Assembly: GCF_009189165.1 (NCBI RefSeq)
Contig: NZ_CP045118.1
Coordinates: 2,046,001 to 2,110,000, forward strand
Direction: 5' to 3'
From: Pseudomonas sp. SCB32
GTDB lineage: Bacteria > Pseudomonadota > Gammaproteobacteria > Pseudomonadales > Pseudomonadaceae
DNA length: 64,000 bases
Every line of letters begins with the position of its first letter. Positions within the stretch are counted from its first letter, which is position 1. Both the position numbers and the translations under genes were made by a program. Below are positions 52,557 through 62,039 of the stretch, piece by piece. Under the pieces are notes generated by a model. The model was given only the letters and a program-made list of their open reading frames with translations. It made no database searches and was not told the origin of the DNA.

Positions 52557-53180
52557 TCAGGTCCGCTCGGCGGCCAGTTCCAGCCACTTCTGTACGGCGG
52601 GGTAAGCCAGCACGTTGTTGATGTACGACTGCAGATGGCCCGGCACTTCGATGCCGTAGCGACGGAAGCGAAAGACCACGGGTACGAACATGGCATCGAC
52701 GATGCCGAAACTGCCGCAGAGGAAACTGTGCGAGCCACTGGCCGCGAGCAGGTCGCTCCAGATCGCGAACACGCGCTGGATCTCCTCGCGGGTTTGCGTC
52801 TGCAACTCGTCGACCCGATCGCCGGTGTTCAGCCCGAACGACATCTGGGTGCGCAGGTGGGAGAAGCCGGAATGCATCTCCGCCGAAGCCGCGCGGGCCT
52901 TGGCCCGCAGACGAGCGTCCGCGGGCCAGAGATGGGCCTGGGGGCAGGTTTCCGCGATGTACTCGCAGATCGCCAGGCTATCGTTGATGACGAGGTCGTC
53001 GACCAGTAGCGCGGGGACCTTGCCCGAGGGCGCGTGGGCGAGGATGCGCTGGCGGGTATCCGGCTGTTCGAGCCGGATCTGCAGGGGCTGGAAGGGGACG
53101 CCCGCGCTCACCAGGACCAGCCAGGCGCGGAACGACCAGGAGGATTTGCCGAAGTCTCCAATCACCAGTTTCGCCGACAT
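52557..53180 (-). CDS. glutathione S-transferase family protein
   Basis: A 207-residue GST. The thioredoxin-like N-domain (1-80) has S-S-W-S-F-R-A-W-L at the catalytic Ser position, the cis-Pro in G-K-V-P-A-L and N-D-S-L-A-I-C-E-Y-I. The helical C-domain has F-G-I-V-D-A-M-F-V-P-V. It conjugates glutathione to an electrophile or handles peroxides; the substrate is not known. The start at 53180 follows AACCTGAGCGAGTAAGCGTG. It is divergent from an AraC regulator gene 94 bases away. Confidence 0.9.
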   Translation of the reverse strand: MSAKLVIGDFGKSSWSFRAWLVLVSAGVPFQPLQIRLEQPDTRQRILAHAPSGKVPALLVDDLVINDSLAICEYIAETCPQAHLWPADARLRAKARAASAEMHSGFSHLRTQMSFGLNTGDRVDELQTQTREEIQRVFAIWSDLLAASGSHSFLCGSFGIVDAMFVPVVFRFRRYGIEVPGHLQSYINNVLAYPAVQKWLELAAERT

Positions 53181-53274
53181 CACGCTTACTCGCTCAGGTT
53201 GCAAAGGGAGTGGTAACGTTAGCCAGCGGCCCCTGGAGCGTATTGTAAAAAACTGGACAACCCTTGGAGCAACG

Positions 53275-54111
53275 GTGGAGGAAGGGCAAATCGCTTTGAA
53301 CGAGGACTTCGTCAGGTTCCGGCGCATACCCGAGGGCGATAGCGAGCTGCTCTCGGCGCGTTTCAGCAACCAGACGTTCGGACGCCATTCCCATGATCGC
53401 TATGCCGTCGGAGTCATCAGCGGCGGCATGGAGCGAATGTATTACCGTGGCTGCTATTCCCTGGGCGGCGCGGGCAGCGTGGTCACCATCAGTCCGGGCG
53501 AAATCCACGATGGCTTGCCCGCCCATGAGCAGGGCTGGATGTACCGCATGCTGTACCTGGACCCGCAGTGGCTCAGTCGCACGCTGATGCCCTGGCAGGG
53601 GAGTGAGTACATTCATCTGTTCAAGACAGCGTTCCGCCAGATGCCGACGCTCGCGCGGACCTTCCTGCACCATCACCAGGCGATCGAGGCATCTCCGTGT
53701 GCCCTGGAGCGGGAAAGCCTGTTGCTGGAGCTGGTGCCGCAGCTCTTCGAGTGCAATGGTGTGCGTAGCCCGTCGGTCGAGGCGTTCGAGCGGCGGGCGG
53801 TGCAGCAGGTCCGCTGCAAGCTCGAGGACGACTTCAATCAGCAGGTTTCCCTGGAGCAGCTGGCCAACCTGGTGGGCCTGGAGCCGCTGTACCTTATCCG
53901 GGTGTTCAAGAAGAGCGTGGGCGTGTCGCCCCACAGCTACCAGATCCAGGTCCGTATCGCCCAGGTCCAGCGCCTGTTGCGTGCCGGCATGAGCATTGCC
54001 GATGCCGCCATCGCCTGTGGTTTCTTCGACCAGAGCCACATGACTCGCGCATTCAAGAAAGTGGTCGGTATCACTCCGGGCAGTTTTCGCGCAGGGCGTT
54101 CACCGACCTAG
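53275..54111 (+). CDS. AraC-family regulator, non-ATG start
   Basis: A 278-residue regulator. The N-terminal cupin-like effector domain (about 15-130) contains H-S-H-D-R-Y-A-V-G and S-P-G-E-I-H-D-G, and the double HTH of AraC type (about 175-275) contains L-E-Q-L-A-N-L-V-G-L-E-P-L-Y-L-I-R-V-F-K and G-F-F-D-Q-S-H-M-T-R-A-F-K-K. No ATG is in place. GTG at 53275 has GGAG 5 bases upstream; TTG at 53296 has a GGAGGAAGG stretch and is the alternative, giving 271 residues. It is divergent from the GST gene. Confidence 0.85.
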   Translation: MEEGQIALNEDFVRFRRIPEGDSELLSARFSNQTFGRHSHDRYAVGVISGGMERMYYRGCYSLGGAGSVVTISPGEIHDGLPAHEQGWMYRMLYLDPQWLSRTLMPWQGSEYIHLFKTAFRQMPTLARTFLHHHQAIEASPCALERESLLLELVPQLFECNGVRSPSVEAFERRAVQQVRCKLEDDFNQQVSLEQLANLVGLEPLYLIRVFKKSVGVSPHSYQIQVRIAQVQRLLRAGMSIADAAIACGFFDQSHMTRAFKKVVGITPGSFRAGRSPT

Positions 54112-54243
54112 AACGCGACCACCTGCTCAAGGACGCGGCCTTGTGCCTTGCTGTCGCAAGTGTCGTCCCTGATGTCCTTTAGGCCGGCCCGGACTTCTTC
54201 CGGGCGCGACCTGGCGCTGTCTTCGGTTTGCTTTCCGCAGGGG

Positions 54244-55698
54244 TCACTGTAGGTCGAGCGCGACCGAGACGTACTTGGTGTCCAGGTACTCCTGGATACC
54301 CCATACACCCCCTTCACGGCCAAGGCCGCTCATCTTCACGCCGCCGAATGGCGCTTGGGGGGTGGAGGGAGCACCATCGTTGATACCCACGATGCCGTAG
54401 TCCAGGCGCTCGGACACGCGGTGAGCGGTGTCCAGGTCGCGTGTCCAGAGGTAGGCAGCCAGGCCATAGGGCGTGTCGTTGGCGGCGGCGACCACTTCAT
54501 CGACGGTTTCGAATTCGATGATCGGCGCCACCGGGCCAAAGGTCTCCTCTTCGAGAATTCGCATGCCCCGGGTGACATTGCGCAGCACCGTCGGTTGGTA
54601 GTACAGCCCACCCAGCGCACGACCGCCGACAACGACGCTCGCCCCACGGTTGACGGCATCGGCAACGTGCTCGCTGACCTTCTGCAGCCCCTGTTCGTCG
54701 ACCAGCGGGCCAATCTGGGTCTCGCTGTCGGAGGGATCGCCGACACGCAGTTCCTGTACGCGCGCTGCCAGGACATCGACGAGCTTCAGGCTGATCGACT
54801 TGTGGACGTAGATGCGGTTGGTGCAAACGCAGGTCTGGCCGGCATTACGGAATTTGCAGGCCATGATGTCGTCGACGGCGCGCTGGATGTCCGCGTCGGC
54901 GAAGACGATGAAGGGAGCATGGCCACCCAGCTCCAGGGACATGCGTTTCATGGTTTGCGCCGATTGACGATACAGCAGTACGCCAACCTCGGTACTGCCG
55001 GTAAAGGTCAGCTTGCGGATACGCCGCTCCTTGAGGAAAACCTCGGAGACTGCGGCGGCCTGATTGGTGGTGATGACCTGGAAGGTGCCTTCCGGGCCAC
55101 CGACCTCTCGCCAGCATTTCTCCAGCAGGATCGCGGTGATCGGTGACTGCTCGGCGGGTTTCACGATCACGGTGCAACCAGCCGCCAGTGCCGGTGCGAC
55201 TTTGCGGGTGATCATGGCCGCCGGGAAGTTCCACGGCGTTACGGCGAACACCGGACCAACCGGCTGGCGGTTGGCGTACAGGCGCTTGTTCTCGTGCTGA
55301 CTGGAGAAGGTCTCGCCATAGAGGCGCTTGGCCTCTTCGGCATACCACTCGGCAAAGCCGGCAGCGTACATCACCTCGCCCAGTGCCTCCTTGATGGGCT
55401 TGCCCATTTCCTGGCTGATGACCGATGCGATCTCTTCGGCCCTCGACACAATGCGATCGAACCACTTGCGCAGCAGCTGGCTGCGATGGAAGGCAGTGGT
55501 CTGCTTCCAGCTCTCGAAGGCAGCGACGGAAGCTTCAACCATGCGTTGAGCGTCCTCAGCTCGACAGTCGGGGACACGCGCGAAGACACCTTGGGTTGCA
55601 GGGTTGATGACGTCGTAGAAGCCGCCTTCGGCGGCACCGCCAGCAAGCGATGGCAGTTCCCAATTGGCACCAGACGCTACGGTTATGTTGTTGTTCAC
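54244..55698 (-). CDS. gabD: succinate-semialdehyde dehydrogenase
   Basis: A 484-residue NADP-type semialdehyde dehydrogenase that makes succinate (or glutarate) from the aldehyde left by GabT. It has catalytic C290 (N-A-G-Q-T-C-V-C), base E256 (L-E-L-G-G-H), N157 (T-P-W-N-F-P) and F-T-G-S-T at 232-236. A GTG at 55696-55698 with GGAGAG upstream gives a length close to E. coli GabD (482). The frame is open far upstream, through gabT in another phase, but that is not coding. It lies 46 bases after gabT, in one unit. Confidence 0.92.
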   Translation of the reverse strand: MNNNITVASGANWELPSLAGGAAEGGFYDVINPATQGVFARVPDCRAEDAQRMVEASVAAFESWKQTTAFHRSQLLRKWFDRIVSRAEEIASVISQEMGKPIKEALGEVMYAAGFAEWYAEEAKRLYGETFSSQHENKRLYANRQPVGPVFAVTPWNFPAAMITRKVAPALAAGCTVIVKPAEQSPITAILLEKCWREVGGPEGTFQVITTNQAAAVSEVFLKERRIRKLTFTGSTEVGVLLYRQSAQTMKRMSLELGGHAPFIVFADADIQRAVDDIMACKFRNAGQTCVCTNRIYVHKSISLKLVDVLAARVQELRVGDPSDSETQIGPLVDEQGLQKVSEHVADAVNRGASVVVGGRALGGLYYQPTVLRNVTRGMRILEEETFGPVAPIIEFETVDEVVAAANDTPYGLAAYLWTRDLDTAHRVSERLDYGIVGINDGAPSTPQAPFGGVKMSGLGREGGVWGIQEYLDTKYVSVALDLQ

Positions 55699-55744
55699 GA
55701 ATTCACTCTCCAGCGAAATGTTGCTCAGCGAATACGGACGCGAC

Positions 55745-57013
55745 TTAAGCGTTCGCTGCGACCAGAGCGCGTTCGAACATGCGCAGCGCTTCAGCAACGT
55801 CCTGCTCGGAGATGACCAGCGGGCAGATGAAGCGAACGACGTTGCGATGGACACCACACTTGATGACCAGCAGACCTTCTTCGCGGGCAGCATCGATGAT
55901 GCGTTGAGCCAGCGCGGCATCGGGTGCTTTCGAGTCACGGTCGGAGACGAACTCGACGGCCGCCATGGCGCCGATAGCGCGGACGTGGCCAATGCTCCTG
56001 AAGCTGGGCTCGAGGGCCTTGAAGCCTTCCAGCAGATGAGCACCGATGGCCTGGCTGCGTTCCAGCAGGTTCTCGCTCTCGAAGATCTTGATGACTTCCA
56101 GAGCAGCGGCGCAGCCCAGCGGGTTGCCGCCGTAGGTGCCGCCCAGGCCACCCGGCTTCGGCGCGTCCATGATTTCGGCACGGCCAACGACACCGGAGAT
56201 CGGCAGGCCACCGGCCAAGCTCTTGGCGACGGTGACCAGGTCCGGCTGGATGCCCGAATGCTGGAAGCCGAACAACTTGCCGGTACGGCCGAAGCCGGTC
56301 TGGATTTCGTCGCAGATCAGGACGATGCCCAGCTCTTCGGTCCTCTTGCGCAGGGCGCGCATGAATTCGACAGGGGCAGCAACGAAACCGCCGTCGCCCT
56401 GTACCGGCTCGATGATGATCGCAGCGACGCGATCGGCGGCGATCTGGGTGTCGAATACTTCCTGAAGAGCCTCGAGCGCCTTCTCGGTGGTCACACCACG
56501 GTACTCATTCGGGTACGGCACGTGGTACACGTCCGGAGCGAGCGGGCCGAAGTTCTGGCGATACGGCTGGCTCATGCCGGTCAGGGTCATGCCCATCAGG
56601 GTGCGGCCGTGGAAGCCACCGCGGAAGGCAATCACGCCCGGCCGGTTGGTGTAGCCACGGGCGATCTTGATCGCGTTCTCCACGGCCTCGGCGCCGGTGG
56701 TGAGGAACACCGACTTATAGTGCTCATCGCCTCCCACCAGCTTGTTCAGCCGGGCGGCCAGCTCCACGTACTGGTCGTAGGCCGCGACCTGGAAACAGAT
56801 GTGCGAGAAGACATCCAGCTGCTTGCGGACAGCCTCGACAACGCGCGGGTGATTGTGGCCGACGTTCAGCACGCCAATGCCGCCGACGAAATCCAGGTAC
56901 TTCTTGCCTTGGTCATCCCAGACATAGGCGCCGGCGGCGCGGCTGATAGTGATCGGATGCGCGACGGCGACACCGTTGGAAACGTGTTGATTGCGAGCTT
57001 CGATAGAGGACAT
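55745..57013 (-). CDS. gabT: 4-aminobutyrate aminotransferase
   Basis: A 422-residue class III aminotransferase converting GABA (or 5-aminovalerate) and 2-oxoglutarate to the semialdehyde and glutamate. The PLP Lys is K264 (T-V-A-K-S-L-A-G-G), with D235 (I-C-D-E-I-Q-T-G-F-G-R-T-G) and the T-T-G-A-E-A loop at 105-110. P-G-G-L-G-G-T-Y-G-G-N-P-L is typical of GabT. The ATG at 57013 follows AAAAGGTGATCCTC. It is the first gene of gabT-gabD, with the PucR regulator gene upstream on the same strand. Confidence 0.92.
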   Translation of the reverse strand: MSSIEARNQHVSNGVAVAHPITISRAAGAYVWDDQGKKYLDFVGGIGVLNVGHNHPRVVEAVRKQLDVFSHICFQVAAYDQYVELAARLNKLVGGDEHYKSVFLTTGAEAVENAIKIARGYTNRPGVIAFRGGFHGRTLMGMTLTGMSQPYRQNFGPLAPDVYHVPYPNEYRGVTTEKALEALQEVFDTQIAADRVAAIIIEPVQGDGGFVAAPVEFMRALRKRTEELGIVLICDEIQTGFGRTGKLFGFQHSGIQPDLVTVAKSLAGGLPISGVVGRAEIMDAPKPGGLGGTYGGNPLGCAAALEVIKIFESENLLERSQAIGAHLLEGFKALEPSFRSIGHVRAIGAMAAVEFVSDRDSKAPDAALAQRIIDAAREEGLLVIKCGVHRNVVRFICPLVISEQDVAEALRMFERALVAANA

Positions 57014-57295
57014 GAGGATCACCTTTTGTGACAGTGACGCCATGCTATCCGCCGCTCAAACGTCCAAATACCTACTCGAAGAAGCAGGCTGACAAGAAAA
57101 CTTGGCACCTCAAATAGGAGGTGAATCCGGAAGATCGGTACACGTCGGGCAGCCGTCAGAGACGCAGGGCATCACGGTCGGCAGCTGTCAGGCGCGGTTC
57201 AGGGGAGGGAAGGGGACTGCGTCACATCCGCGACATGCAAGTCGGACGTCTGCGATGAACGACCAGGCAGGGTGTGAGATGCGCTGACAGCGCTG

Positions 57296-58864
57296 TCACT
57301 GGTCTTCAGAGAGGAACCGATACATCTGCGTAGCAACCTGCAGCTTGAAGCGGTCGTCAGGATTCTCGAAGGAGATACCGAGGATCTCCTCCATGCGCGC
57401 CACGCGGTAGCGCAGGGTGCTGATATGGATGTCCAGCGCCTTGGCGGTATTGAGCAGCTGGAATCCCTCGGCAGCCAGGCACATGGCGGTCTCGATCAAC
57501 GAGTTCCCGCGCTTGGGGTTCTCCAGCGGCGCGATCAAACGCTCCAGGAGCATCCGCCTGGCGTCCTCGTCACCCATCAGAGCGCGGGGGAACAGTACTT
57601 CATCGAAGTTGTGCAGCTTCCCCGGTCGCAGCAGCGGCATCAGTGCCAATACGTCTTCCGCCCCCTGGGCCATGCCTGAGGCGCCCCGCTGGACACGGCT
57701 GACTGCCATGGCGCCGCCATCCTCCCTGATCGATTTCCAGACCTCTTCGGGCGGTATCTCGGCAGGTAGCAGGAAGCTGATCTGGTTCAGGGATACGGAG
57801 ATGAGCGCCGGCACACCCAGGCTCTGCATGACGTGAGAGATGCGCTCGGCACTGCAGCTGCGACGATGGAATCCATCCATGCCCAGCGGAATGGGTTCGT
57901 CGAGCAGCACCAGGCACACCCGGTAGTCGCGGCTTTCGCTCCAGCCCGAAGCCTTTGCGCGCTCGATGGCACTGGGCGTCGCTGAGAACTTGCCTTCGAG
58001 CAGGCCGGCCACGAACGCGTAGCCCAGGCGCGTCTCCTGATCCGAAAGCTCCCGCTGGTGTGTCAGGTGCAGCGCTGCGATGACTGCTGCATGTTCCAGC
58101 GCGCGTGAATCAAGCTCCTCGAATTCACCCTCGACGTTGTCCAGCCAGACAATGCCGATCACTTCATCGCGGGAGCGAATCGGGCAGCCCAGGCGGGGCC
58201 TGCGCAGACCATGGGCTTCGCCGAAGAGCGCCGGGGTATTGGAGTGGAACGCATTGAACAATGACTCGCGCAAGGTGATCTTGCCGATGATCTCGCGCTC
58301 ATCAGGCTCACAGCAGCCAGGCCGTGACGCCCCCAGCAAGGTGCCGTCCGCCGAGACGATGGTGGCCGGCTTGTCCAGTGACTGCTGCAACGCAACGGCC
58401 ACTCCCTCGAGGTTGCTGGCGTCAATCGCAGCAGCTGTCAGCGCCCGGTGAATGAGATCCGAGCGGCGAATGATCTCGGCCTGCACGTTGATGATTCGAG
58501 CCAGCACATCATGGGTGATTTCACTGAACTGAATGTCCCAAGGCAACTCAAGCAAGGGCAGGTCGCACTGGTTCGCTTCGTCGATGGCGGCCTGGGTGAA
58601 GTGTTCCCTGAAGTGGGGTACGGCCAGCACCACGCCAGCCAACCCTATCCGACTGAGGCTACGCACCATCTCGCGGCAGGTCTGGTCATCCTCGGGCCAG
58701 TTGTAGCCGGTGGTGAGCAGCAGTTCGCCCGGCTTCAACCAGTTGGTGATTTCCGGGTGATCGACGATGTGCACCCAGGAGATCTCGCGATCCATCGCGC
58801 GGCTTCCGGCAACGACCGTAGCTTCTCGTAAAACCGTGTGCTCGATGGCGGTGGCGAGTTTCAT
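57296..58864 (-). CDS. PucR-family regulator of gabTD
   Basis: A 522-residue activator. The N-terminal PucR domain (about 5-125) has W-V-H-I-V-D-H-P-E-I-T-N-W-L-K-P-G-E-L-L-L-T-T-G, then a GAF-like middle and a C-terminal HTH_30 (about 455-515, with A-K-A-L-D-I-H-I-S-T-L-R-Y-R-V-A-R). Such regulators control catabolic genes for purines, amino acids and GABA. The position upstream of gabTD on the same strand, 282 bases from the gabT start, points to their control. TAAGGGCATCC precedes the ATG. Confidence 0.9.
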   Translation of the reverse strand: MKLATAIEHTVLREATVVAGSRAMDREISWVHIVDHPEITNWLKPGELLLTTGYNWPEDDQTCREMVRSLSRIGLAGVVLAVPHFREHFTQAAIDEANQCDLPLLELPWDIQFSEITHDVLARIINVQAEIIRRSDLIHRALTAAAIDASNLEGVAVALQQSLDKPATIVSADGTLLGASRPGCCEPDEREIIGKITLRESLFNAFHSNTPALFGEAHGLRRPRLGCPIRSRDEVIGIVWLDNVEGEFEELDSRALEHAAVIAALHLTHQRELSDQETRLGYAFVAGLLEGKFSATPSAIERAKASGWSESRDYRVCLVLLDEPIPLGMDGFHRRSCSAERISHVMQSLGVPALISVSLNQISFLLPAEIPPEEVWKSIREDGGAMAVSRVQRGASGMAQGAEDVLALMPLLRPGKLHNFDEVLFPRALMGDEDARRMLLERLIAPLENPKRGNSLIETAMCLAAEGFQLLNTAKALDIHISTLRYRVARMEEILGISFENPDDRFKLQVATQMYRFLSEDQ

Positions 58865-59033
58865 GGATGCCCTTAACGTCTGCTGGCGGATCGATCATAG
58901 CGTCGCGGCGCTCGGCACCGATGATATTGCCATCCGGCGTGTCGGGCACACCCCGTGCGGACTGGCCACGTCCATCGAAGGGAAACGGAGCTGGATTGCA
59001 CCTGGCGATTGCTGTGCGGAGCTCGGGAGCACG

Positions 59034-59063
59034 CTCAGCCAGGGCATTGCGCGCCTGGCTGAG
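59034..59063 (-). terminator. hairpin after the polyamine-type binding-protein gene
   Basis: A 10-bp perfect stem CTCAGCCAGG/CCTGGCTGAG with a 10-base loop, 13 bases past the stop codon. There is no U tract on the minus strand. Confidence 0.45.
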
Positions 59064-59076
59064 GTATCACTGTTGG

Positions 59077-60111
59077 CTATTTGCTGGCCCAGGACATGAA
59101 ACGCTGCTCCAGCGCTTCACCGTTCTCGGTCCAGAACTCGACGTTCATTTGCAGGGCGTTCTTCATGTTCTCGGGCGCGGTCGGCAGCTCGCTGGCCAGT
59201 TTCTTGTCCAGCAACGCGGCAGCGGCGGTGTTGGACGGACCGTAGGCCATTTTCTCCGTGTACAGTTTCTGCTGCTCGGGCCGCATGGCGAACGCGATGA
59301 ACTGGTAGGCCGCATCCAGGTTCGGCGTGCCCTTCGGAATCGCCCAGTCATCGAACTGGTAGAGGTTTCCGTCCCAGACGATCTTCAGATTGGCGCCGCT
59401 TTCCTGCGCGGCATGGATACGACCGTTGTACGAGGAGCTCATGACCACGTCGCCCGACATCAGGTACTGCGGCGGCTGCGCGCCTGCCTCCCACCACTGG
59501 ATGCTCGGCTTGATTTCGTCGAGTTTCTTGAAGGCACGGTCAACGCCAGCCGGCGTTGAAAGCACCTTGTAGACATCGGCAGGCGCCACGCCATCGGCCA
59601 TGAGGGCAAACTCCAGTGCCCCGCGTGCGGATTTGCGCAAGCTGCGCTTGCCGGGGTATTTCTTCAGGTCCCAGAAATCCTTCCAACCGGTAGGTGCGAC
59701 CTTGAGCTTGTCGGCGTTGTAGGCCAGGACGTTCGACCAGACGAAGATGCCGACGCCGCAGTCGGTTTGCGCGCCCTTGACCAGCGGGTCCTTGATGCCC
59801 AGGCGCGAATAATCGAGCTGCTCGAAGAGTCCGTCCTCACACCCCCGTACGAGGTCGGTGTCTTCCACGTCCAGTACGTCCCACGAGACGCTTTTCGTAT
59901 CGACCATGGCCTTGACCTTGGCCATCTCGCCGTTCCACTCGCCGGCGATCACCTGCTTGCCGGACTCCTTCTCGAACGGTTTGTAGAAGGCCCCCACCTG
60001 AGCCTCCTTGCTGGCGCCACCGTACGAGATGACGGTGACGCTGTCGGCCAGGGCGTTGCCTGCGATCCCTAGCCCGCTCAAAGCCACGAGTGCCAGTGCT
60101 TTTGCCTTCAT
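59077..60111 (-). CDS. orphan ABC substrate-binding protein, polyamine type (second copy)
   Basis: A 344-residue periplasmic binding protein with a signal peptide cut after N-A-L-A (about residue 22). V-T-V-I-S-Y-G-G, G-E-W-N-G-E-M-A-K and W-D-V-L-D-V-E mark the PotD-like family. It is a paralogue of the protein at 21477-22502, and again no permease or ATPase gene is adjacent. It lies upstream of the PucR-gabTD group on the same strand, so a GABA-related amine may be its ligand, by inference. The start at 60111 was preferred over 60336, as the extra 75 residues are not protein-like. Confidence 0.88.
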   Translation of the reverse strand: MKAKALALVALSGLGIAGNALADSVTVISYGGASKEAQVGAFYKPFEKESGKQVIAGEWNGEMAKVKAMVDTKSVSWDVLDVEDTDLVRGCEDGLFEQLDYSRLGIKDPLVKGAQTDCGVGIFVWSNVLAYNADKLKVAPTGWKDFWDLKKYPGKRSLRKSARGALEFALMADGVAPADVYKVLSTPAGVDRAFKKLDEIKPSIQWWEAGAQPPQYLMSGDVVMSSSYNGRIHAAQESGANLKIVWDGNLYQFDDWAIPKGTPNLDAAYQFIAFAMRPEQQKLYTEKMAYGPSNTAAAALLDKKLASELPTAPENMKNALQMNVEFWTENGEALEQRFMSWASK

Positions 60112-60508
60112 TGTTGCGCTCCTGTAAAGCTGCAAATCATTGTTTGAATTAGAAAAAGGCAGAATTTGAAAGGTGGACGGTTCAGGTCTGGCGAGTCTTG
60201 CTGCTGTTGTACTTTCACCATTGCGGATGTCGCTGAGCGGCAATGAGATTTTGGAGTTTCGGAACTCAAGAACCTGACTGTCCCGGCTGATCGTATGCAA
60301 ATTGCTCCTGAGGCGACCACCTATTCCAAGTAGCAAGAGCGGGCTAATTATTAGTCAGGAAAGTTGGAGCCATTCAACTTATGGATGAATGCTGGTGCCG
60401 CTCGGGGCCCATCCAATGGGCTCTGATACCGGGAGCCAAGCGTGATCCTCCTGATGTCGAGCAAGAGCGTTATCTGACTGCCATAGATGAAGATGAAGAG
60501 GAGGGTGA
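60112..60508. other. 397-bp intergenic region
   Basis: It contains the promoter of the binding-protein gene on the minus strand. A short open frame at 60381-60623 has no recognised product and overlaps the pseudogene in another phase. Nothing else was seen. Confidence 0.4.
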
Positions 60509-60814
60509 TATCCGCTCTGGTCCTATCTCACCATGCCATTCCTGTTCACCCTTCCGGGCGTCAAGGTGGAAGAGCTTCCTCCATGGGAGGAGGGTGACCA
60601 ACAGTGGCGTCGGTTACGGGTGAACTTCCCGGATAGCGTGGCTACGCACTGCTCGACGCAGGACTTCTATTTCGGTGAGGACTTCCTGTTGCGGAGGCAC
60701 GACTATTGTGTCGATGTCAGCGGAACGCTGCCTGCTGCCCAGTACGTTCACGATTACATCGAAGCTGATGGGCTGCGCATGCCAAGCAAACGGCGCGCCT
60801 ATCGACGAGATTAG
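60509..60814 (+). pseudogene. 5'-truncated conserved hypothetical gene
   Basis: The frame opens just after an in-frame TGA at 60506-60508 and reads W-S-Y-L-T-M-P-F-L-F-T-L-P-G-V, E-E-L-P-P-W-E-E-G, F-Y-F-G-E-D-F-L-L-R-R-H-D-Y and Y-V-H-D-Y-I-E-A-D-G-L-R-M-P-S-K-R-R. These blocks resemble the C-terminal two thirds of a conserved bacterial protein I recall of about 240 residues. The N-terminal part is missing and the end is also short. It marks decay at the left edge of the last accessory region. Confidence 0.6.
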
Positions 60815-61205
60815 CGCGGCCAGGCGATCGAAGAGCAATTGCTGGTTTCCATCGATATCACCAATCTACGGTACACATGAATTGACAGGCCAGTTAGGGG
60901 CGAAAGATGCCGCTGGTCAGCGGCAGCTTCCCCCATAGTGGGCGCTCATGGTGACCAAGATCGGTTAATAAGCCTCTCCGCCGCAGTCTGGCCGCGTAGT
61001 CGACGAACAGCTTCATCCTCATTCCAGTAATGGAAAACTCATCTGGCTGGACTCAGAACCAACAGAAACGTCATTTCAATAAATGGAGCGGGAGCTTTCC
61101 TGAGTTTTCCTTTAGTCGTCAAGATACATATTTTTTAATGCTTGCTTGAGATAGAGTTTCTGCTTAATTTCAAGTTTAATTAATAGTTCAACTACTTCGT
61201 TTTGC
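60815..61205. other. 391-bp AT-rich non-coding region with a short repeat copy
   Basis: 60910-60931 matches 19 of 22 bases of the dispersed repeat copy at 30694-30745. From about 61070 the sequence becomes AT-rich, unlike its surroundings. No gene is seen. Confidence 0.45.
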
Positions 61206-62039
61206 TTGATGTCGTGTCTTTTTCACGTGATCGACTTCGTTGAGCAGAAGGCTGTTAGCCGTCCGATTCTTTCCTTCGGTATGCACGCCGTCACCTTCGG
61301 AACTGTATCCGTTCCGCCGGGCTGCTTCGTGCCGGCAATCGGGGCTCATGCCTGCATGGCTGAGACTGATGACCCTATGGCTGAGTTGCGAGGAGAGTCA
61401 ACGAGTCGGCCTTCTGTTGACGTTGCCTCGCTGATAACAGAGCAGCCAGGCGCTGGCGTAAAGCCCCCTCAGACATTGTCTGTCCGGTCTAGTGGGTGGA
61501 GGCCCGAGATCGGCGAGATTGTGCTGGCTGTCGGTTTTCCTGAACTGGATTTGTCGGAGGTGGGCGAGTCAGAGCAGAACGCACTCCTCACCGAGGGAAT
61601 GTATGGTGCTTATGGCCGAATAATTGACGTCCAACTCGAAGGAACCAGTCGCTCAAACAGCACCCCCGTGTTTGTTGTGGAAAGTGATTGGCCGTCTGGG
61701 ATGAGCGGAGGCCCTGTCTTCAACCGCAGTGGTGAGGTGATAGGGATAGTGAGCCGATCCCAACCCCCCCGAACCTAGTGCGCCCGGGTGGGGTTTGCTG
61801 CGTTCCTGGGGTCTATCCCGGATCTGGAACACTTGGCGCCTACCTTAGACAAAGACAATCCCGGCTGGCGCCAGTGCTGGGGTGTCTTTTCTGCAGGCGG
61901 AGACGCGCCGAGCAGCATGCATCCGTCTAGAGAAGCGGCAGAGATAGCGGCTCAAGAGCTTGATCCGCCGGGGGACATCCGGTGGATATCCAATCGCATA
62001 GGTAGCGATGATTACGTTGGGGGTGGCGACTGCCTCTAG
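61206..62039 (+). pseudogene. disrupted trypsin-like serine protease
   Basis: The frame from 61206 encodes V-D-V-A-S-L-I (the Asp of the triad), I-V-L-A-V-G-F-P and the Ser site S-G-M-S-G-G-P-V-F, then meets TAG at 61776-61778 just after a run of seven Cs. The same frame continues to 62039 with G-F-A-A-F-L-G-S-I-P-D-L-E-H-L-A-P-T-L-D, as expected for the family C-terminus. No His-site motif is seen at the N-terminus. So it is truncated at the start and interrupted inside; compensating frameshifts around the C run or sequencing errors could also explain the stop. Confidence 0.65.

Noticed and set aside
52690..53274. N-terminal extension of the AraC gene through the GST gene
   Set aside because: The extension lies antisense to the GST gene and has no protein-like content; a GTG or TTG start near 53275-53296 fits the family length.
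55699..56211. N-terminal extension of gabD through gabT
   Set aside because: It is the gabT coding region read in another phase; the GTG at 55698 has a good ribosome binding site.
60381..60623. 80-codon frame before the truncated hypothetical gene
   Set aside because: It overlaps the pseudogene in another phase and has no ribosome binding site; the acidic run D-E-D-E-E-E is not evidence of a gene.
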